Notes: generated by a model from the letters alone, not told the origin. DNA of 14,754 nt from Anaeroplasma sp902783745 (GCA_946617655.1 CAMOKL010000033.1:1-14754), one strand, 5' to 3'. Shown: positions 6,180 through 13,748, counted from the stretch's first letter. A program made the numbers and translations.

Positions 6180-6857
6180 ATGGAAGATATAAAAAGAATA
6201 TATGATAGGATAAAAAAAGATATTGATATATTAAAAGAAATATCAATAAAGAAGATGTATGATGATTTCTTTTCAAAAAGCAAAAGAAGAAAAGAAATCA
6301 TTGATAATTCTTCATCAATAGAAATAGGGTTAAGAAAGATAGTAGGAGATTCCTATTTCTATTCAATGCTAGAGGATAGGATAATGCTGTTGCTAGATGA
6401 ATATATAAGTAATAACAATAAAACAAATATTAAAATCCCAAACTACTATGATACTATAGCATCACCAATTAGTATTCCTAATAGAGAATATAAGAGATTC
6501 TCTAGAATGGATTCTTATAAATTATATAAAAAATATATAGATGGTGAATATATAAGATTAGATGTATTTAATAATGAACCTAATATTTCTTTAGAATATT
6601 CTTTTATTATGGATGATGATTATGAAGATCCATTATTATATGATGAAATAAAAGAAATACAAAAAGTAATATCAATATTAGATAAATGCTTATACTTAGG
6701 TTTTTATACAGTTTGTGATAAAAATATGCATGAATTATATGAATATAATGATATTCTATTATTTGATTTCACAGTTAATTTAATAGATGATAAACTACTA
6801 GTTACAAAACTAGAAATATCAGGTGCAACCTCAGAGCTTAATAATATATTAGACTAA
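6180..6857 (+). CDS. Protein of unknown family behind a structured leader
   Basis: I do not recognise this 225-aa protein. The start is well supported by AAGGAGG at 6166-6172, 7 bp before the ATG. It is soluble, with no signal peptide or membrane segment. It has a charged helical N-terminus (residues 1-50), a central 'PNYYDTIASPISIPNREYKRF' type segment near residue 90, a very acidic tyrosine-rich middle ('MDDDYEDPLLYDE' near residue 145), and a C-terminus of beta-like strands ending 'EISGATSELNNILD'. Its layout (repeat copy 2, promoter, RNA with terminator, SD, gene) is the same as in the type III toxin-antitoxin locus at 13762-14487. It lacks ToxN, CptN or TenpN motifs, so a toxin role is only a hypothesis. 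No partner gene is adjacent on the same transcript. Confidence 0.7.
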   Translation: MEDIKRIYDRIKKDIDILKEISIKKMYDDFFSKSKRRKEIIDNSSSIEIGLRKIVGDSYFYSMLEDRIMLLLDEYISNNNKTNIKIPNYYDTIASPISIPNREYKRFSRMDSYKLYKKYIDGEYIRLDVFNNEPNISLEYSFIMDDDYEDPLLYDEIKEIQKVISILDKCLYLGFYTVCDKNMHELYEYNDILLFDFTVNLIDDKLLVTKLEISGATSELNNILD

Positions 6858-6933
6858 ATATAAAACACCAAGGGGGATGCGGACATTAAAACTTGTTTAC
6901 ACAATTAACATTTGCAATTTTAATTTCGTTTAC

Positions 6934-6962
6934 TTGACATTTTAAGTAGAATTAAGTAGAAT
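6934..6962 (+). promoter_or_regulatory. Promoter with 10-bp periodic repeats (likely operator)
   Basis: TTGACA (6934-6939), 17 bp, TAGAAT (6957-6962). The spacer and -10 are built from three 10-bp units: TTTAAGTAGA, ATTAAGTAGA and ATAAAGTAAA (6941-6970). One repeat per helical turn across the -10 region is the arrangement expected for a repressor that binds cooperatively. Confidence 0.65.
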
Positions 6963-6993
6963 AAAGTAAATAATCGATAAGGTTGGTGATATC

Positions 6994-8748
6994 ATGACAA
7001 AAAATGAAATATTAGAAAAATTAAATAAGTTGCCTAAGGGTGGTATTACAACTAGAAAATTTAAAAAAGCAAATGATAAAATTTATGCATACTATTATTT
7101 ACAATGGACTGAAGAAGGAAAACAAAAATCAATTAGAATAAATGATTCAGAACTGGATATTATTAAATCTCAATTAGAGGAAAGAAGAAAACTAGAAGAA
7201 TTATTAAATAAAGGTAATTTTGATGATGTTTCTATTAATCTTGTTTTTAATACAGAAGTGATAATTGGTGATAATTTAAAACTATTTTCTAATTCTGTAA
7301 ATAATTTAAATAAAAGATATGGATATAATAAAATATTAGATTACATAAATGATAATACATTATTTAATAAAGTATTTGTATTATATGGTTTAAGAAGAAC
7401 AGGTAAAACAACATTAATTAAACAAATAATTAATAATATGAATAATAGAGATTTATTGAAATCAGCATTTATTCAAATTACTAAAAAGGACACATTTTCT
7501 AATTTTAATAAAGACTTAAAATTATTACAGGCTTATGGATATAAATACATATTTGTTGATGAAATAACATTTTTGGAAGATTTTATAGAAGGTGCTTCAC
7601 TTTTATCTGATATATATGCTTCCTCAGGTATTAAAATAGTATTATCAGGTACTGATTCATTAGGCTTTTGGATTACTAAAAGTAATGAATTATACGATAG
7701 ATGTATAATGCTACATACTACATTTATTCCTTATAAGGAATTCAGTGAAGTATTAGGCTTTAAAGGTATTGATAATTATATCCAATATGGTGGTACCATG
7801 AGCATGAGTGGTAATTTATATAATTCAATATTTAGTGATTCTTCAAGCACAAACGAGTATATCGATAGTGCGATAGCTCAAAATATACAACATTCACTAA
7901 AGCATTATCAGTATGAAGGTCATTTTAGACATTTATATGATTTATACCAAAACAATGAATTAACAGGAGCGATTAATAGAGTAGTTGAGGATATAAATCA
8001 TAGATTTACTATAGATGTATTAGAAAAAGAATTTAAATCTAATGACCTAAGAATATCACAAAATAATTTAAGAAAAGATAGATTAAACCCAACAACAGTA
8101 TTAGATGATATTGATATTAATTCTTTTACTAATAGATTAAAAGAATTACTTGAAATAAAAAATAAAGAAGAACAAAAAATTAAAATAGATGATTCCATTG
8201 TAAAACAAATAGAAGAATATCTAAAAGCTTTAGATATGATTGATACTATTGATATTAAAGATATAGATAATAACAATAAAGAAAGAATAGTCTTTACTCA
8301 GCCAGGTATTAGATATTCACAAGCTAAATCAATTATTGAATCATTATCAAATGATGTATTATTTAAAAATATATCTATTGAAGAGCAAGAAAGAATTAAA
8401 AATAGGATTCTAAATGAAATAAAAGGTAGAATGACAGAAGACATTATTCTTTTAGAAACTAAAATAGCTATGCCTTATAATAATATATTTAAATTACAAT
8501 TTTCTGATGGCGAATTTGATATGGTCATTCAATATCTAAATACGCTTGAGATAGAAATATTTGAAATAAAATATAGTAAAGAAATAATTAAAGAACAAGC
8601 TAGACATTTAATTGATGAAAATAAATGCAAAGAAGTAGAGTTCAAATTTGGTAAAATAAGAAAAAAGACTGTATTATATCGTGGCGAAAATACTATATTA
8701 GATGGTATAACATACCAAAACATTGAAGATTATTTATCTAATCTATGA
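6994..8748 (+). CDS. AAA_14/DUF4143-type ATPase with DUF6788-like N-terminus
   Basis: This 584-aa protein has three parts. Residues 1-70 ('LPKGGITTRKFKKANDKIY', 'YYLQWTEEGKQKS', then a charged helix) resemble DUF6788. Residues ~85-330 are an AAA_14-type P-loop ATPase: Walker A 'GLRRTGKTT' (132-140), Walker B 'YIFVDE' (185-190) and sensor 'VLSGTDS' (216-222). The C-terminal part keeps a PD-(D/E)XK-like pattern with a glutamate near 480, D509 in 'GEFDMVIQ', and E524-I-K526 in 'EIFEIKYSK', as in DUF4143 proteins. A ~70-residue Lys/Glu-rich insertion sits before the nuclease-like part. Such ATPases are abundant in accessory DNA of gut Bacillota and Bacteroidota; their function is uncertain. It is a single-gene unit under the repeat-bearing promoter at 6934. 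The SD is weak (AAGG or GGTGA). Confidence 0.75.
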   Translation: MTKNEILEKLNKLPKGGITTRKFKKANDKIYAYYYLQWTEEGKQKSIRINDSELDIIKSQLEERRKLEELLNKGNFDDVSINLVFNTEVIIGDNLKLFSNSVNNLNKRYGYNKILDYINDNTLFNKVFVLYGLRRTGKTTLIKQIINNMNNRDLLKSAFIQITKKDTFSNFNKDLKLLQAYGYKYIFVDEITFLEDFIEGASLLSDIYASSGIKIVLSGTDSLGFWITKSNELYDRCIMLHTTFIPYKEFSEVLGFKGIDNYIQYGGTMSMSGNLYNSIFSDSSSTNEYIDSAIAQNIQHSLKHYQYEGHFRHLYDLYQNNELTGAINRVVEDINHRFTIDVLEKEFKSNDLRISQNNLRKDRLNPTTVLDDIDINSFTNRLKELLEIKNKEEQKIKIDDSIVKQIEEYLKALDMIDTIDIKDIDNNNKERIVFTQPGIRYSQAKSIIESLSNDVLFKNISIEEQERIKNRILNEIKGRMTEDIILLETKIAMPYNNIFKLQFSDGEFDMVIQYLNTLEIEIFEIKYSKEIIKEQARHLIDENKCKEVEFKFGKIRKKTVLYRGENTILDGITYQNIEDYLSNL

Positions 8749-8927
8749 AATTAAAAAAATGATATAACAATCGAGGCAAAACTCAAATCCGACCCAATGC
8801 TCGCACTTTTTATAAGAATAATTATCATGTCTCCTGTCATGTCTCCTAAGTATGGCAAAAATGGAGACATGATGTTTAAAATGTAGGAGACATGATATAT
8901 AATATTTAGCATAAATGAGGTCACATT
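8749..8927 (+). promoter_or_regulatory. Intergenic region with four GGAGACATGAT-type motifs
   Basis: ATCATGTCTCCT (8824-8835), GTCATGTCTCCT (8836-8847), TGGAGACATGAT (8862-8873) and AGGAGACATGAT (8885-8896) form two back-to-back pairs, giving a large inverted arrangement. The last copy runs into TATAAT at 8897-8902, a likely -10 box for the broken gene at 8928. The motifs probably bind a regulator, most likely the winged-helix tail of the gene product itself. The rest of this stretch shows nothing clear. Confidence 0.65.
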
Positions 8928-9246
8928 ATGAACAATATTAAAGATTTTATTAGTGAATCATATTTTGAAAATAAAGAATATGAATGTATGATGTTTTATT
9001 TGGTGGAAAGAACAAACACATACAAATGTTATAGAAGGAAAATATGATGATAAAATTTTAGAATTCTGTTATGATAATGCTAGAACTAGCGAAGAAATCC
9101 AAAATCACATTAATTATACTAGTAGATCTAACTTTTCATCAAAGATTTTAAAACCATTATTAGATAATAATTATTTACTTAAATTGGCTCCAAATAAGTC
9201 TAAAAATCAAAAATATCTTACTAATAAAGAGGTTTATAATAAATAA
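8928..9246 (+). pseudogene. Broken AlbA_2 / RecG-like ATP-binding transcriptional regulator
   Basis: Two pieces of one known gene type are joined out of frame. From the ATG at 8928, 'MNNIKDFISESYFENKEYEC' is the start of the AlbA_2 (Schlafen-like) domain, ending at a TGA at 9045-9047. In another frame (about 8992-9246), 'YDDKILEFCYDNARTSEEI', 'ILKPLLDNNYLL' and 'KNQKYLT' are the C-terminal winged helix of the same family. Intact members are about 450-500 aa with an HATPase_c_4-type domain in the middle; all of that is missing here. This is therefore an internal deletion of roughly 1 kb with a frame change. The GGAGACATGAT motif array upstream is intact, so the regulatory site outlived the gene. 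Confidence 0.65.
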
Positions 9247-9281
9247 CCAAATCATAAATTTTTCATTTTAAAGGGTAAAAT

Positions 9282-10352
9282 ATGGATATAATAAAATTAT
9301 TAAAATCATATGTTAATAATGAAAAACTTAATATGGATATTAATGATTTAGATATTAAATTATTATTAGAACAGCAACTACAAACATTATTATATCCAGT
9401 TACACAGGATAAGAAATATAAAAACTATTATGTATCTTGGGTTTTAAAACAGGAAATGTTTTATAGCTTGCAAGATGAAATAACTAATATATTTAATTCT
9501 AATAATATAAATCATATATATTTTAAAGGGTCTATATTATCTAAGATATATGATGATCCTAGTGTAAGAACTAGAGGAGATATAGATTTATATATATATT
9601 CTAATGACTTTAATAAGGCAAAATCCTTACTACTTGATAATGGATATTTACCTGATAAAGATAATCTAGATTGTATGCATCATGAAGCAGTATGTAAAAA
9701 TGGAATTGAAGTAGAATTACATTTTAGAATGTTAGATTCTGATATGGATAAGGCATCATTAAAATTATTTGAATCACCATTTGAATTATGTGATAGATCT
9801 GATAATAATTTATATTATTTTAGTGATACATATCACCTAATTTATTGTATTATACATTTTGCAAGACACTTAAGACATGGTGCTGGATTAAGATATATCT
9901 TAGATTTTTATTATATGTTTTTAAAAACTAAAATAGATTTTAGTTTATTACATAAAGAAATAAATAATCTAAATTTAAATGTATTATATTCTAATATAAT
10001 AAATGCGATTAGATATATATTTGATAAAGATTTTGATAATTCAATAGAATCTAAAGATATCAAATTCTTTATTGATTATATGATGCAATATGGTATACAT
10101 GGTAATTCTAATAATGATACAACTATTATGGCATCACATAATAATAAGCTTAAGTATTTCTTTGCAAGAGTATTCTTATTAAATAATGCATATAGAAAAA
10201 CAAGATATCCTATACTTTATCATTGGTATTTATATCCAATATGCTTAATTAAGCATTTGATATTCTTAATTACCCATAAATTAGGATCATTCTTTAAGTT
10301 TATTTTTGGAAGGAATAAAAATAAAAATTTGTATAAGGATTTAGGTATATAA
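9282..10352 (+). CDS. NTP_transf_5 family nucleotidyltransferase
   Basis: This 356-aa protein has the hallmarks of the NTP_transf_5 family (PF14907): 'YFKGSILSKIYDDP' (80-93), 'RTRGDIDLYI' with the D100-x-D102 metal pair, 'MHHEAVCKNGIEVELHF' (132-148) and a histidine-rich 'HFARHLRHGAGLRYILDF' helix near residue 192. Members occur in polysaccharide and capsule clusters and some phage-resistance or toxin loci; the substrate is unknown. The SD AAGGG is 6 bp before the ATG. The C-terminus 'NKNLYKDLGI' is repeated as a remnant at 12046-12079. It is followed by an SD and a TTG-start small ORF. The nearby glycosyltransferase at 12228 fits a cell-surface glycan context. Confidence 0.8.
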   Translation: MDIIKLLKSYVNNEKLNMDINDLDIKLLLEQQLQTLLYPVTQDKKYKNYYVSWVLKQEMFYSLQDEITNIFNSNNINHIYFKGSILSKIYDDPSVRTRGDIDLYIYSNDFNKAKSLLLDNGYLPDKDNLDCMHHEAVCKNGIEVELHFRMLDSDMDKASLKLFESPFELCDRSDNNLYYFSDTYHLIYCIIHFARHLRHGAGLRYILDFYYMFLKTKIDFSLLHKEINNLNLNVLYSNIINAIRYIFDKDFDNSIESKDIKFFIDYMMQYGIHGNSNNDTTIMASHNNKLKYFFARVFLLNNAYRKTRYPILYHWYLYPICLIKHLIFLITHKLGSFFKFIFGRNKNKNLYKDLGI

Positions 10353-10354
10353 AA

Positions 10355-10360
10355 AAGGAG
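10355..10360 (+). promoter_or_regulatory. Ribosome binding site of the TTG-start ORF
   Basis: AAGGAG stands 10 bp before the TTG at 10371 and just after the nucleotidyltransferase stop. No ATG in any frame is placed to use it. Confidence 0.55.
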
Positions 10361-10370
10361 ATATTATAAT

Positions 10371-10538
10371 TTGGAATTAATTAAAGGCAAATTATTTAAT
10401 TATCTAGATTGCTTAGAAAAGCTAATTTTTAGAATTAATAAAGATGTAAATAATAAATTAAGTATAAATTGGTATTTATTTTATAATGAGTATTCTGATA
10501 AAGAATTAATTATTTTGAAAGGCATTGCAAATATGTAA
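10371..10538 (+). CDS. Small ORF with TTG start, possibly a truncated gene
   Basis: Fifty-five residues start at TTG: 'MELIKGKLFNYLDCLEKL', then 'FRINKDVNNKLSINWYLFYN', ending 'LKGIANM'. The AAGGAG site makes translation likely. No family is recognisable. It lies directly behind the nucleotidyltransferase and ends shortly before the TTTTTTCGGTT motif array of the next gene. One reading is that it is the 5' stub of a longer gene cut off when the AAA_14 ATPase unit arrived; the remnant at 11966-12079 could be the other end. A genuine small protein is also possible. Confidence 0.4.
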   Translation: MELIKGKLFNYLDCLEKLIFRINKDVNNKLSINWYLFYNEYSDKELIILKGIANM

Positions 10539-10550
10539 TTATCTAATTAA

Positions 10551-10633
10551 ATATTTTTTCGGTTGAATTTCGTTTTTTCTTTCGGTTAATAATCAAATAT
10601 TTTTTCGGTTGGATACTTGATATTTTTTCGGTT
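10551..10633 (+). repeat. Four TTTTTTCGGTT motifs at ~23-bp spacing
   Basis: ATATTTTTTCGGTT is seen at 10551-10564, 10597-10610 and 10620-10633, with an imperfect copy (TTTTTTCTTTCGGTT) ending at 10586. The CGGTT ends are 22, 24 and 23 bp apart, about two helical turns, so all lie on one face of the DNA. The last copy overlaps the promoter at 10617. They look like cooperative operator sites for the following ATPase gene. Confidence 0.7.
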
Positions 10634-10644
10634 TACGATAAAAT
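10617..10644 (+). promoter_or_regulatory. Promoter of the second AAA_14 ATPase
   Basis: TTGATA (10617-10622), 16 bp, TAAAAT (10639-10644). The fourth CGGTT motif lies within -35 and spacer, so binding there should block RNA polymerase. Confidence 0.5.
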
Positions 10645-10666
10645 AAATGTAGAGAGGTGCATTGAA

Positions 10667-11959
10667 ATGGAAGAAAAATATATACCTAGATTATTTGATG
10701 ATGTATTATCATTTGCATTAAAATCAAAAGGAGCAGTACTTGTTGTAGGACCTAAATGGTGTGGTAAATCAACAACATGTAAAAAGCATGCAACTACAAT
10801 AATTGATTTAATGCCGATTAATACTAGAAAGAACTTGATAGAATTTGCAAAGAATGCACCAGTTGAATTCTTAAATCAGGGTCCTAAGCCAATGCTAATT
10901 GATGAATGGCAACACATATCATTTATTTGGGACCAAATAAAAGTAGAAGTTGATGAAGGAAATGCGTTTGGTCAATATATATTAACAGGTAGTGTTTCTG
11001 ATAAAGAAAAGCTAGATGATTCAGTAGACGACAATAAGCATACAGGTAATGGTAGATTTACTAAAAAAATGATGCGACCAATGTCATTATTTGAAAGTGG
11101 AGAAAGCAAAGGTAATGTTTCATTAAAAAAATTATTAAATAATGAATTTACACCTTGTATGTCAGATATGACAATTAGTGATTATGCATATACTCTTTGT
11201 AGAGGTGGATGGCCATTATCATTAACTGATGATAAAGAAGTAGCATTAGAACAGGCATTCTCATATTATGAAATGTTAACTAGTGAAGATTTATTTTCAT
11301 TAAAGTCAATACCTTTAAAAAAAGATGAGCAAAGAGCAAAACATTTTTTAAGAGCATATTCAAGAAATATATCTATAGCATGCACTGATGAAACTTTAAA
11401 AGAGGATGTAAAGTCATTTGAAGATACATTTGATAATGAAACATTTTATAAATATATGAATGCATTAAGAAATTTATATGTTGTGGAAGAATTAGATGCA
11501 TGGAATCCATATTTAAGAAGTAAAACTGCAATAAGAACTAAATCAACTCGCCACTTTGTAGATCCATCAATCGCAACTGCAGCACTAGGTTTATCTCCAC
11601 AAGGACTATTTAAAGATATGACAACATTTGGATTATTATTTGAATCTTTAGCTGTAAGAGATTTAAGGATATATGCTGACACTTTAAATGCTAAAGTATA
11701 CAAATATAGAGATTCTAAAAAAAGAGAAGCAGATATAGTATTGCAATTTAGAGATGGTTCTTGGTCATTAATTGAAGTTAAACTTGGAAGCGATGCGGAT
11801 ATAGAAGAAGCTGCAAAACATTTACTAACTATTGCAGCTGATATAGATACTAAAAAAACAGGTAATCTAAATTTCTTAATGGTAATAACAAAAGACAAAT
11901 TTGCATATAGAAGAGAAGATGGAGTTTATGTTGTTCCACTTGGTTGTTTAAGAAATTAA
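10667..11959 (+). CDS. AAA_14 / DUF4143 family ATPase
   Basis: At 430 aa this is the classic length for the family. The N-terminal AAA_14 domain has Walker A 'GPKWCGKST' (28-36), Walker B 'LIDE' (77-80) followed by 'WQ', and sensor 'YILTGS' (104-109). A 'GRFTKKMMRPMSLFESGES' stretch (129-147) matches the 'GR-RMRPMSLFESGeS' block typical of this family. The DUF4143 C-terminus carries a PD-(D/E)XK-like set: E326 in 'FESLAVRDLR', D356 in 'READIVLQ', and E370-V-K372. The SD GAGGTG is 7 bp before the ATG. It is a single-gene unit with its own promoter and motif array. Biological role is not established; similar genes are gained and lost freely. It shares fold but little sequence with the ATPase at 6994. 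Confidence 0.85.
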   Translation: MEEKYIPRLFDDVLSFALKSKGAVLVVGPKWCGKSTTCKKHATTIIDLMPINTRKNLIEFAKNAPVEFLNQGPKPMLIDEWQHISFIWDQIKVEVDEGNAFGQYILTGSVSDKEKLDDSVDDNKHTGNGRFTKKMMRPMSLFESGESKGNVSLKKLLNNEFTPCMSDMTISDYAYTLCRGGWPLSLTDDKEVALEQAFSYYEMLTSEDLFSLKSIPLKKDEQRAKHFLRAYSRNISIACTDETLKEDVKSFEDTFDNETFYKYMNALRNLYVVEELDAWNPYLRSKTAIRTKSTRHFVDPSIATAALGLSPQGLFKDMTTFGLLFESLAVRDLRIYADTLNAKVYKYRDSKKREADIVLQFRDGSWSLIEVKLGSDADIEEAAKHLLTIAADIDTKKTGNLNFLMVITKDKFAYRREDGVYVVPLGCLRN

Positions 11960-11965
11960 TGTTTT

Positions 11966-12079
11966 AATATTGATGTTATATTTATAGAAGAACATTTTAA
12001 GCATTTAATTGGCTTTTATAAGCTAAGTGATATAGCTGAATCTAAAAATAAAAAGTTGTATAAGGATTTAGGTATATAG
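11966..12079 (+). pseudogene. 3' remnant resembling the end of the nucleotidyltransferase gene
   Basis: A frame without a start reads 'NIDVIFIEEHFKHLIGFYKL' and then 'SKNKKLYKDLGI' before TAG at 12077-12079. The last 33 bases (12046-12078) are almost identical to the end of the nucleotidyltransferase gene (10318-10350), and 'KHLI' recurs further upstream in both. It is best read as the tail of a former paralogue whose front part is gone. Confidence 0.5.
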
Positions 12080-12120
12080 CTATAATTTAATATAAATAAT
12101 ACTTTATATAAACATTAATT

Positions 12121-12167
12121 AAGTTAACTAAAAGTGAACAATTGTTTATTTTTTGTTAACTTTTTTT
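12121..12167 (+). terminator. Intrinsic terminator before the glycosyltransferase
   Basis: AAGTTAAC (12121-12128) pairs perfectly with GTTAACTT (12155-12162), extended by A4/T4 pairing inside, and a T run continues to 12167. The inner loop carries the palindrome AACAATTGTT. Confidence 0.6.
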
Positions 12168-12227
12168 AATTAAAAGAATAAGTTATAATCATATTGAATA
12201 ATACGATTAGAAAAGAAGTGAATAATT

Positions 12228-13376
12228 ATGATAAAGATATTATTTGTTATTAATAATTATTTTACAAGAGGAAATGGTCTTGCACAATCTGCAAGAAGAA
12301 CTGTAAAGAAATTAAAAGAAAGAGGATATGATGTAAAAGTATTATCAGGTGGCGATAGCATAACAGGGGATAAAGCGGATTTTAATCTACCTGACCTACA
12401 TTTACCGATCTTTGATCCTTTAGTAACAAAACAAGGGTATATTTTTGCTAAAGCGAAAAAAGATATTATTATTGAAGCTGTAAAATGGGCGGATGTTATT
12501 CATTTAGAAGAACCATTTATGCTAGAGGCTAAGGTTGCAAAATATGCTAAAAAATATAATAAGCCTATTACTGCAACATATCACTTACATCCAGAGAATT
12601 TATTCGCATCAGTAAATTTATATAGAAGTAGAATATTAAATGGAATAACATTATTCTTATGGAAAAAATTATGTTATAACAAATGTAAGATAATACAATG
12701 TCCTACTAAGAATGTATATGATAGATTAAAGAAGAATAAGTTTAAATCTGAATTAAGAATTATATCTAATGGATTATTATTAGATGACTTAATGAAGAAA
12801 AGTGATGTAAAAGCTTATAAAGATAATAAATATAGAATACTTGCGATAGGAAGGTATTCTATTGAAAAAGATTATAAAACTCTTATTAAGGCAATGAAAT
12901 ATTCTAAATTTAGTGAATATATAGAACTTATTATTTTAGGACGTGGTCCTAAAGAAAAATCATTAAAGAAGCTTGCAAATAAATATTATAAAAAAGGTAT
13001 TATAAAAAATCAGGTTAAATTTGGATTCTATAACATGGATGAATTACAAAAAATATCATCATCTGCTGATTTATTTATACATTGTGCATTTATAGAGGTT
13101 GAGGGATTATCTTTAATGGAAGCAGTACAATTAGGTATTGTACCTATTATTGCAAAAGCAAAGCTTAGTGCAACTTCTATGTTTGCAAAAAGTGATGAAA
13201 GTATATATAAAGCTAAAAATCCATCTGATTTAGCATCTAAAATAGATTATTGGCTTTCTAATGAAGAATTAAGAATTAAAGAAGCAGAAAAATATAAAAA
13301 TATGGCAAAAGATTATGATATAGAAAAATCTATAGATTTACTTGAAGTGATGTTTAATGACGCATATAACAAATAA
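12228..13376 (+). CDS. GT4-family glycosyltransferase
   Basis: This 382-aa GT-B glycosyltransferase has an N-terminal Rossmann half beginning 'IKILFVINNYFTRGNGLAQS' with the glycine-rich acceptor loop. 'ADVIHLEEPF' (89-97) and 'ATYHLHPENLF' (116-126) follow, and the C-terminal half has 'ILAIGRYSIEKDYKTLI' (204-220), 'IILGRGP' (235-241) and the GT4 EX7E motif E290-VEGLSLM-E298. GT4 members move a sugar from a nucleotide donor to glycolipid or surface polysaccharide; the protein has no membrane span but is close to diglucosyl-diacylglycerol synthase-like enzymes. The SD is GAAGTG; a -10 TATAAT at 12184-12189 has only a weak -35. It has its own terminator, so it is a single-gene unit. It is the most housekeeping-like protein here. 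Confidence 0.85.
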   Translation: MIKILFVINNYFTRGNGLAQSARRTVKKLKERGYDVKVLSGGDSITGDKADFNLPDLHLPIFDPLVTKQGYIFAKAKKDIIIEAVKWADVIHLEEPFMLEAKVAKYAKKYNKPITATYHLHPENLFASVNLYRSRILNGITLFLWKKLCYNKCKIIQCPTKNVYDRLKKNKFKSELRIISNGLLLDDLMKKSDVKAYKDNKYRILAIGRYSIEKDYKTLIKAMKYSKFSEYIELIILGRGPKEKSLKKLANKYYKKGIIKNQVKFGFYNMDELQKISSSADLFIHCAFIEVEGLSLMEAVQLGIVPIIAKAKLSATSMFAKSDESIYKAKNPSDLASKIDYWLSNEELRIKEAEKYKNMAKDYDIEKSIDLLEVMFNDAYNK

Positions 13377-13394
13377 AATATGCGCCATTTTTTT
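13361..13394 (+). terminator. Intrinsic terminator overlapping the glycosyltransferase stop
   Basis: CGCATAT (13361-13367) pairs with ATATGCG (13378-13384), followed by T7 at 13388-13394. The stop codon lies in the loop. Confidence 0.7.
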
Positions 13395-13404
13395 AATAAT
13401 TCTA

Positions 13405-13433
13405 TTTACAAGATATTTTAGTTGTGCTAATAT
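13405..13433 (+). promoter_or_regulatory. Promoter of the 5S rRNA gene
   Basis: TTTACA (13405-13410), 17 bp, TAATAT (13428-13433) with a TG extended -10 just upstream. The start point would be near 13440, directly before the 5S gene, so this 5S is transcribed on its own. Confidence 0.6.
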
Positions 13434-13444
13434 ATCTTTGTAGT

Positions 13445-13563
13445 TAGTCTAGTGGCGATAGCAAAGTGGAAACACCTGTTCCCATACCGAACACAGAAGT
13501 TAAGCACTTTTACGCCGATGGTAGTACGCTTCGAACGTGCAAGAGTAGGTAGTTGCTAGGCTA
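13445..13563 (+). rRNA. rrf: 5S ribosomal RNA (orphan copy)
   Basis: The conserved 5S core is clear: 'GGAAACACCTGTTCCCATAC', 'CGAACACAGAAGTTAAGCAC' and 'GCCGATGGTAGTACGC'. The ends pair as TAGTCTAG (13445-13452) with CTAGGCTA (13556-13563) over 8 positions with one G-U, setting a length of 117-119 nt, normal for bacteria. A T8 run follows at about 13565-13572 and acts as terminator. No 16S or 23S is in the window upstream, and the neighbour is a glycosyltransferase with its own terminator, so this copy is separate from an rRNA operon. Confidence 0.93.
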
Positions 13564-13632
13564 CTATTTTTTTTGTTTAATGGGAATATTATGGGGGTTA
13601 TTGGAATATTTTTCTTATCAATTATATTTATT

Positions 13633-13748
13633 CTATTTTTAATTGGTCGACCCCTTAAGGGTTTAAGAATAACGCTACGCTTATTAGGTGGAACATTCCC
13701 ATATAATCCTTTGTGCATTACTGTCAATTTAAATTTTACAATTGATAA
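13633..13748 (+). repeat. Dispersed repeat, copy 3
   Basis: This holds the same core as copies 1 and 2, including the full 3' block 'ACTGTCAATTTAAATTTTAC'. It is closest to copy 1 in the 'ATAATCCTTTGTGCATTACT' part. It ends 14 bp before the antitoxin promoter. Confidence 0.8.

Noticed and set aside
8746..8748. TGA read as tryptophan (Mollicutes code)
   Set aside because: Tryptophan is TGG throughout, no conserved domain needs a TGA to be read, and this TGA sits at a natural family C-terminus.
11446..11898. 150-aa minus-strand ORF
   Set aside because: It lies wholly inside the AAA_14/DUF4143 gene, whose motifs are intact on the plus strand; it is a shadow.
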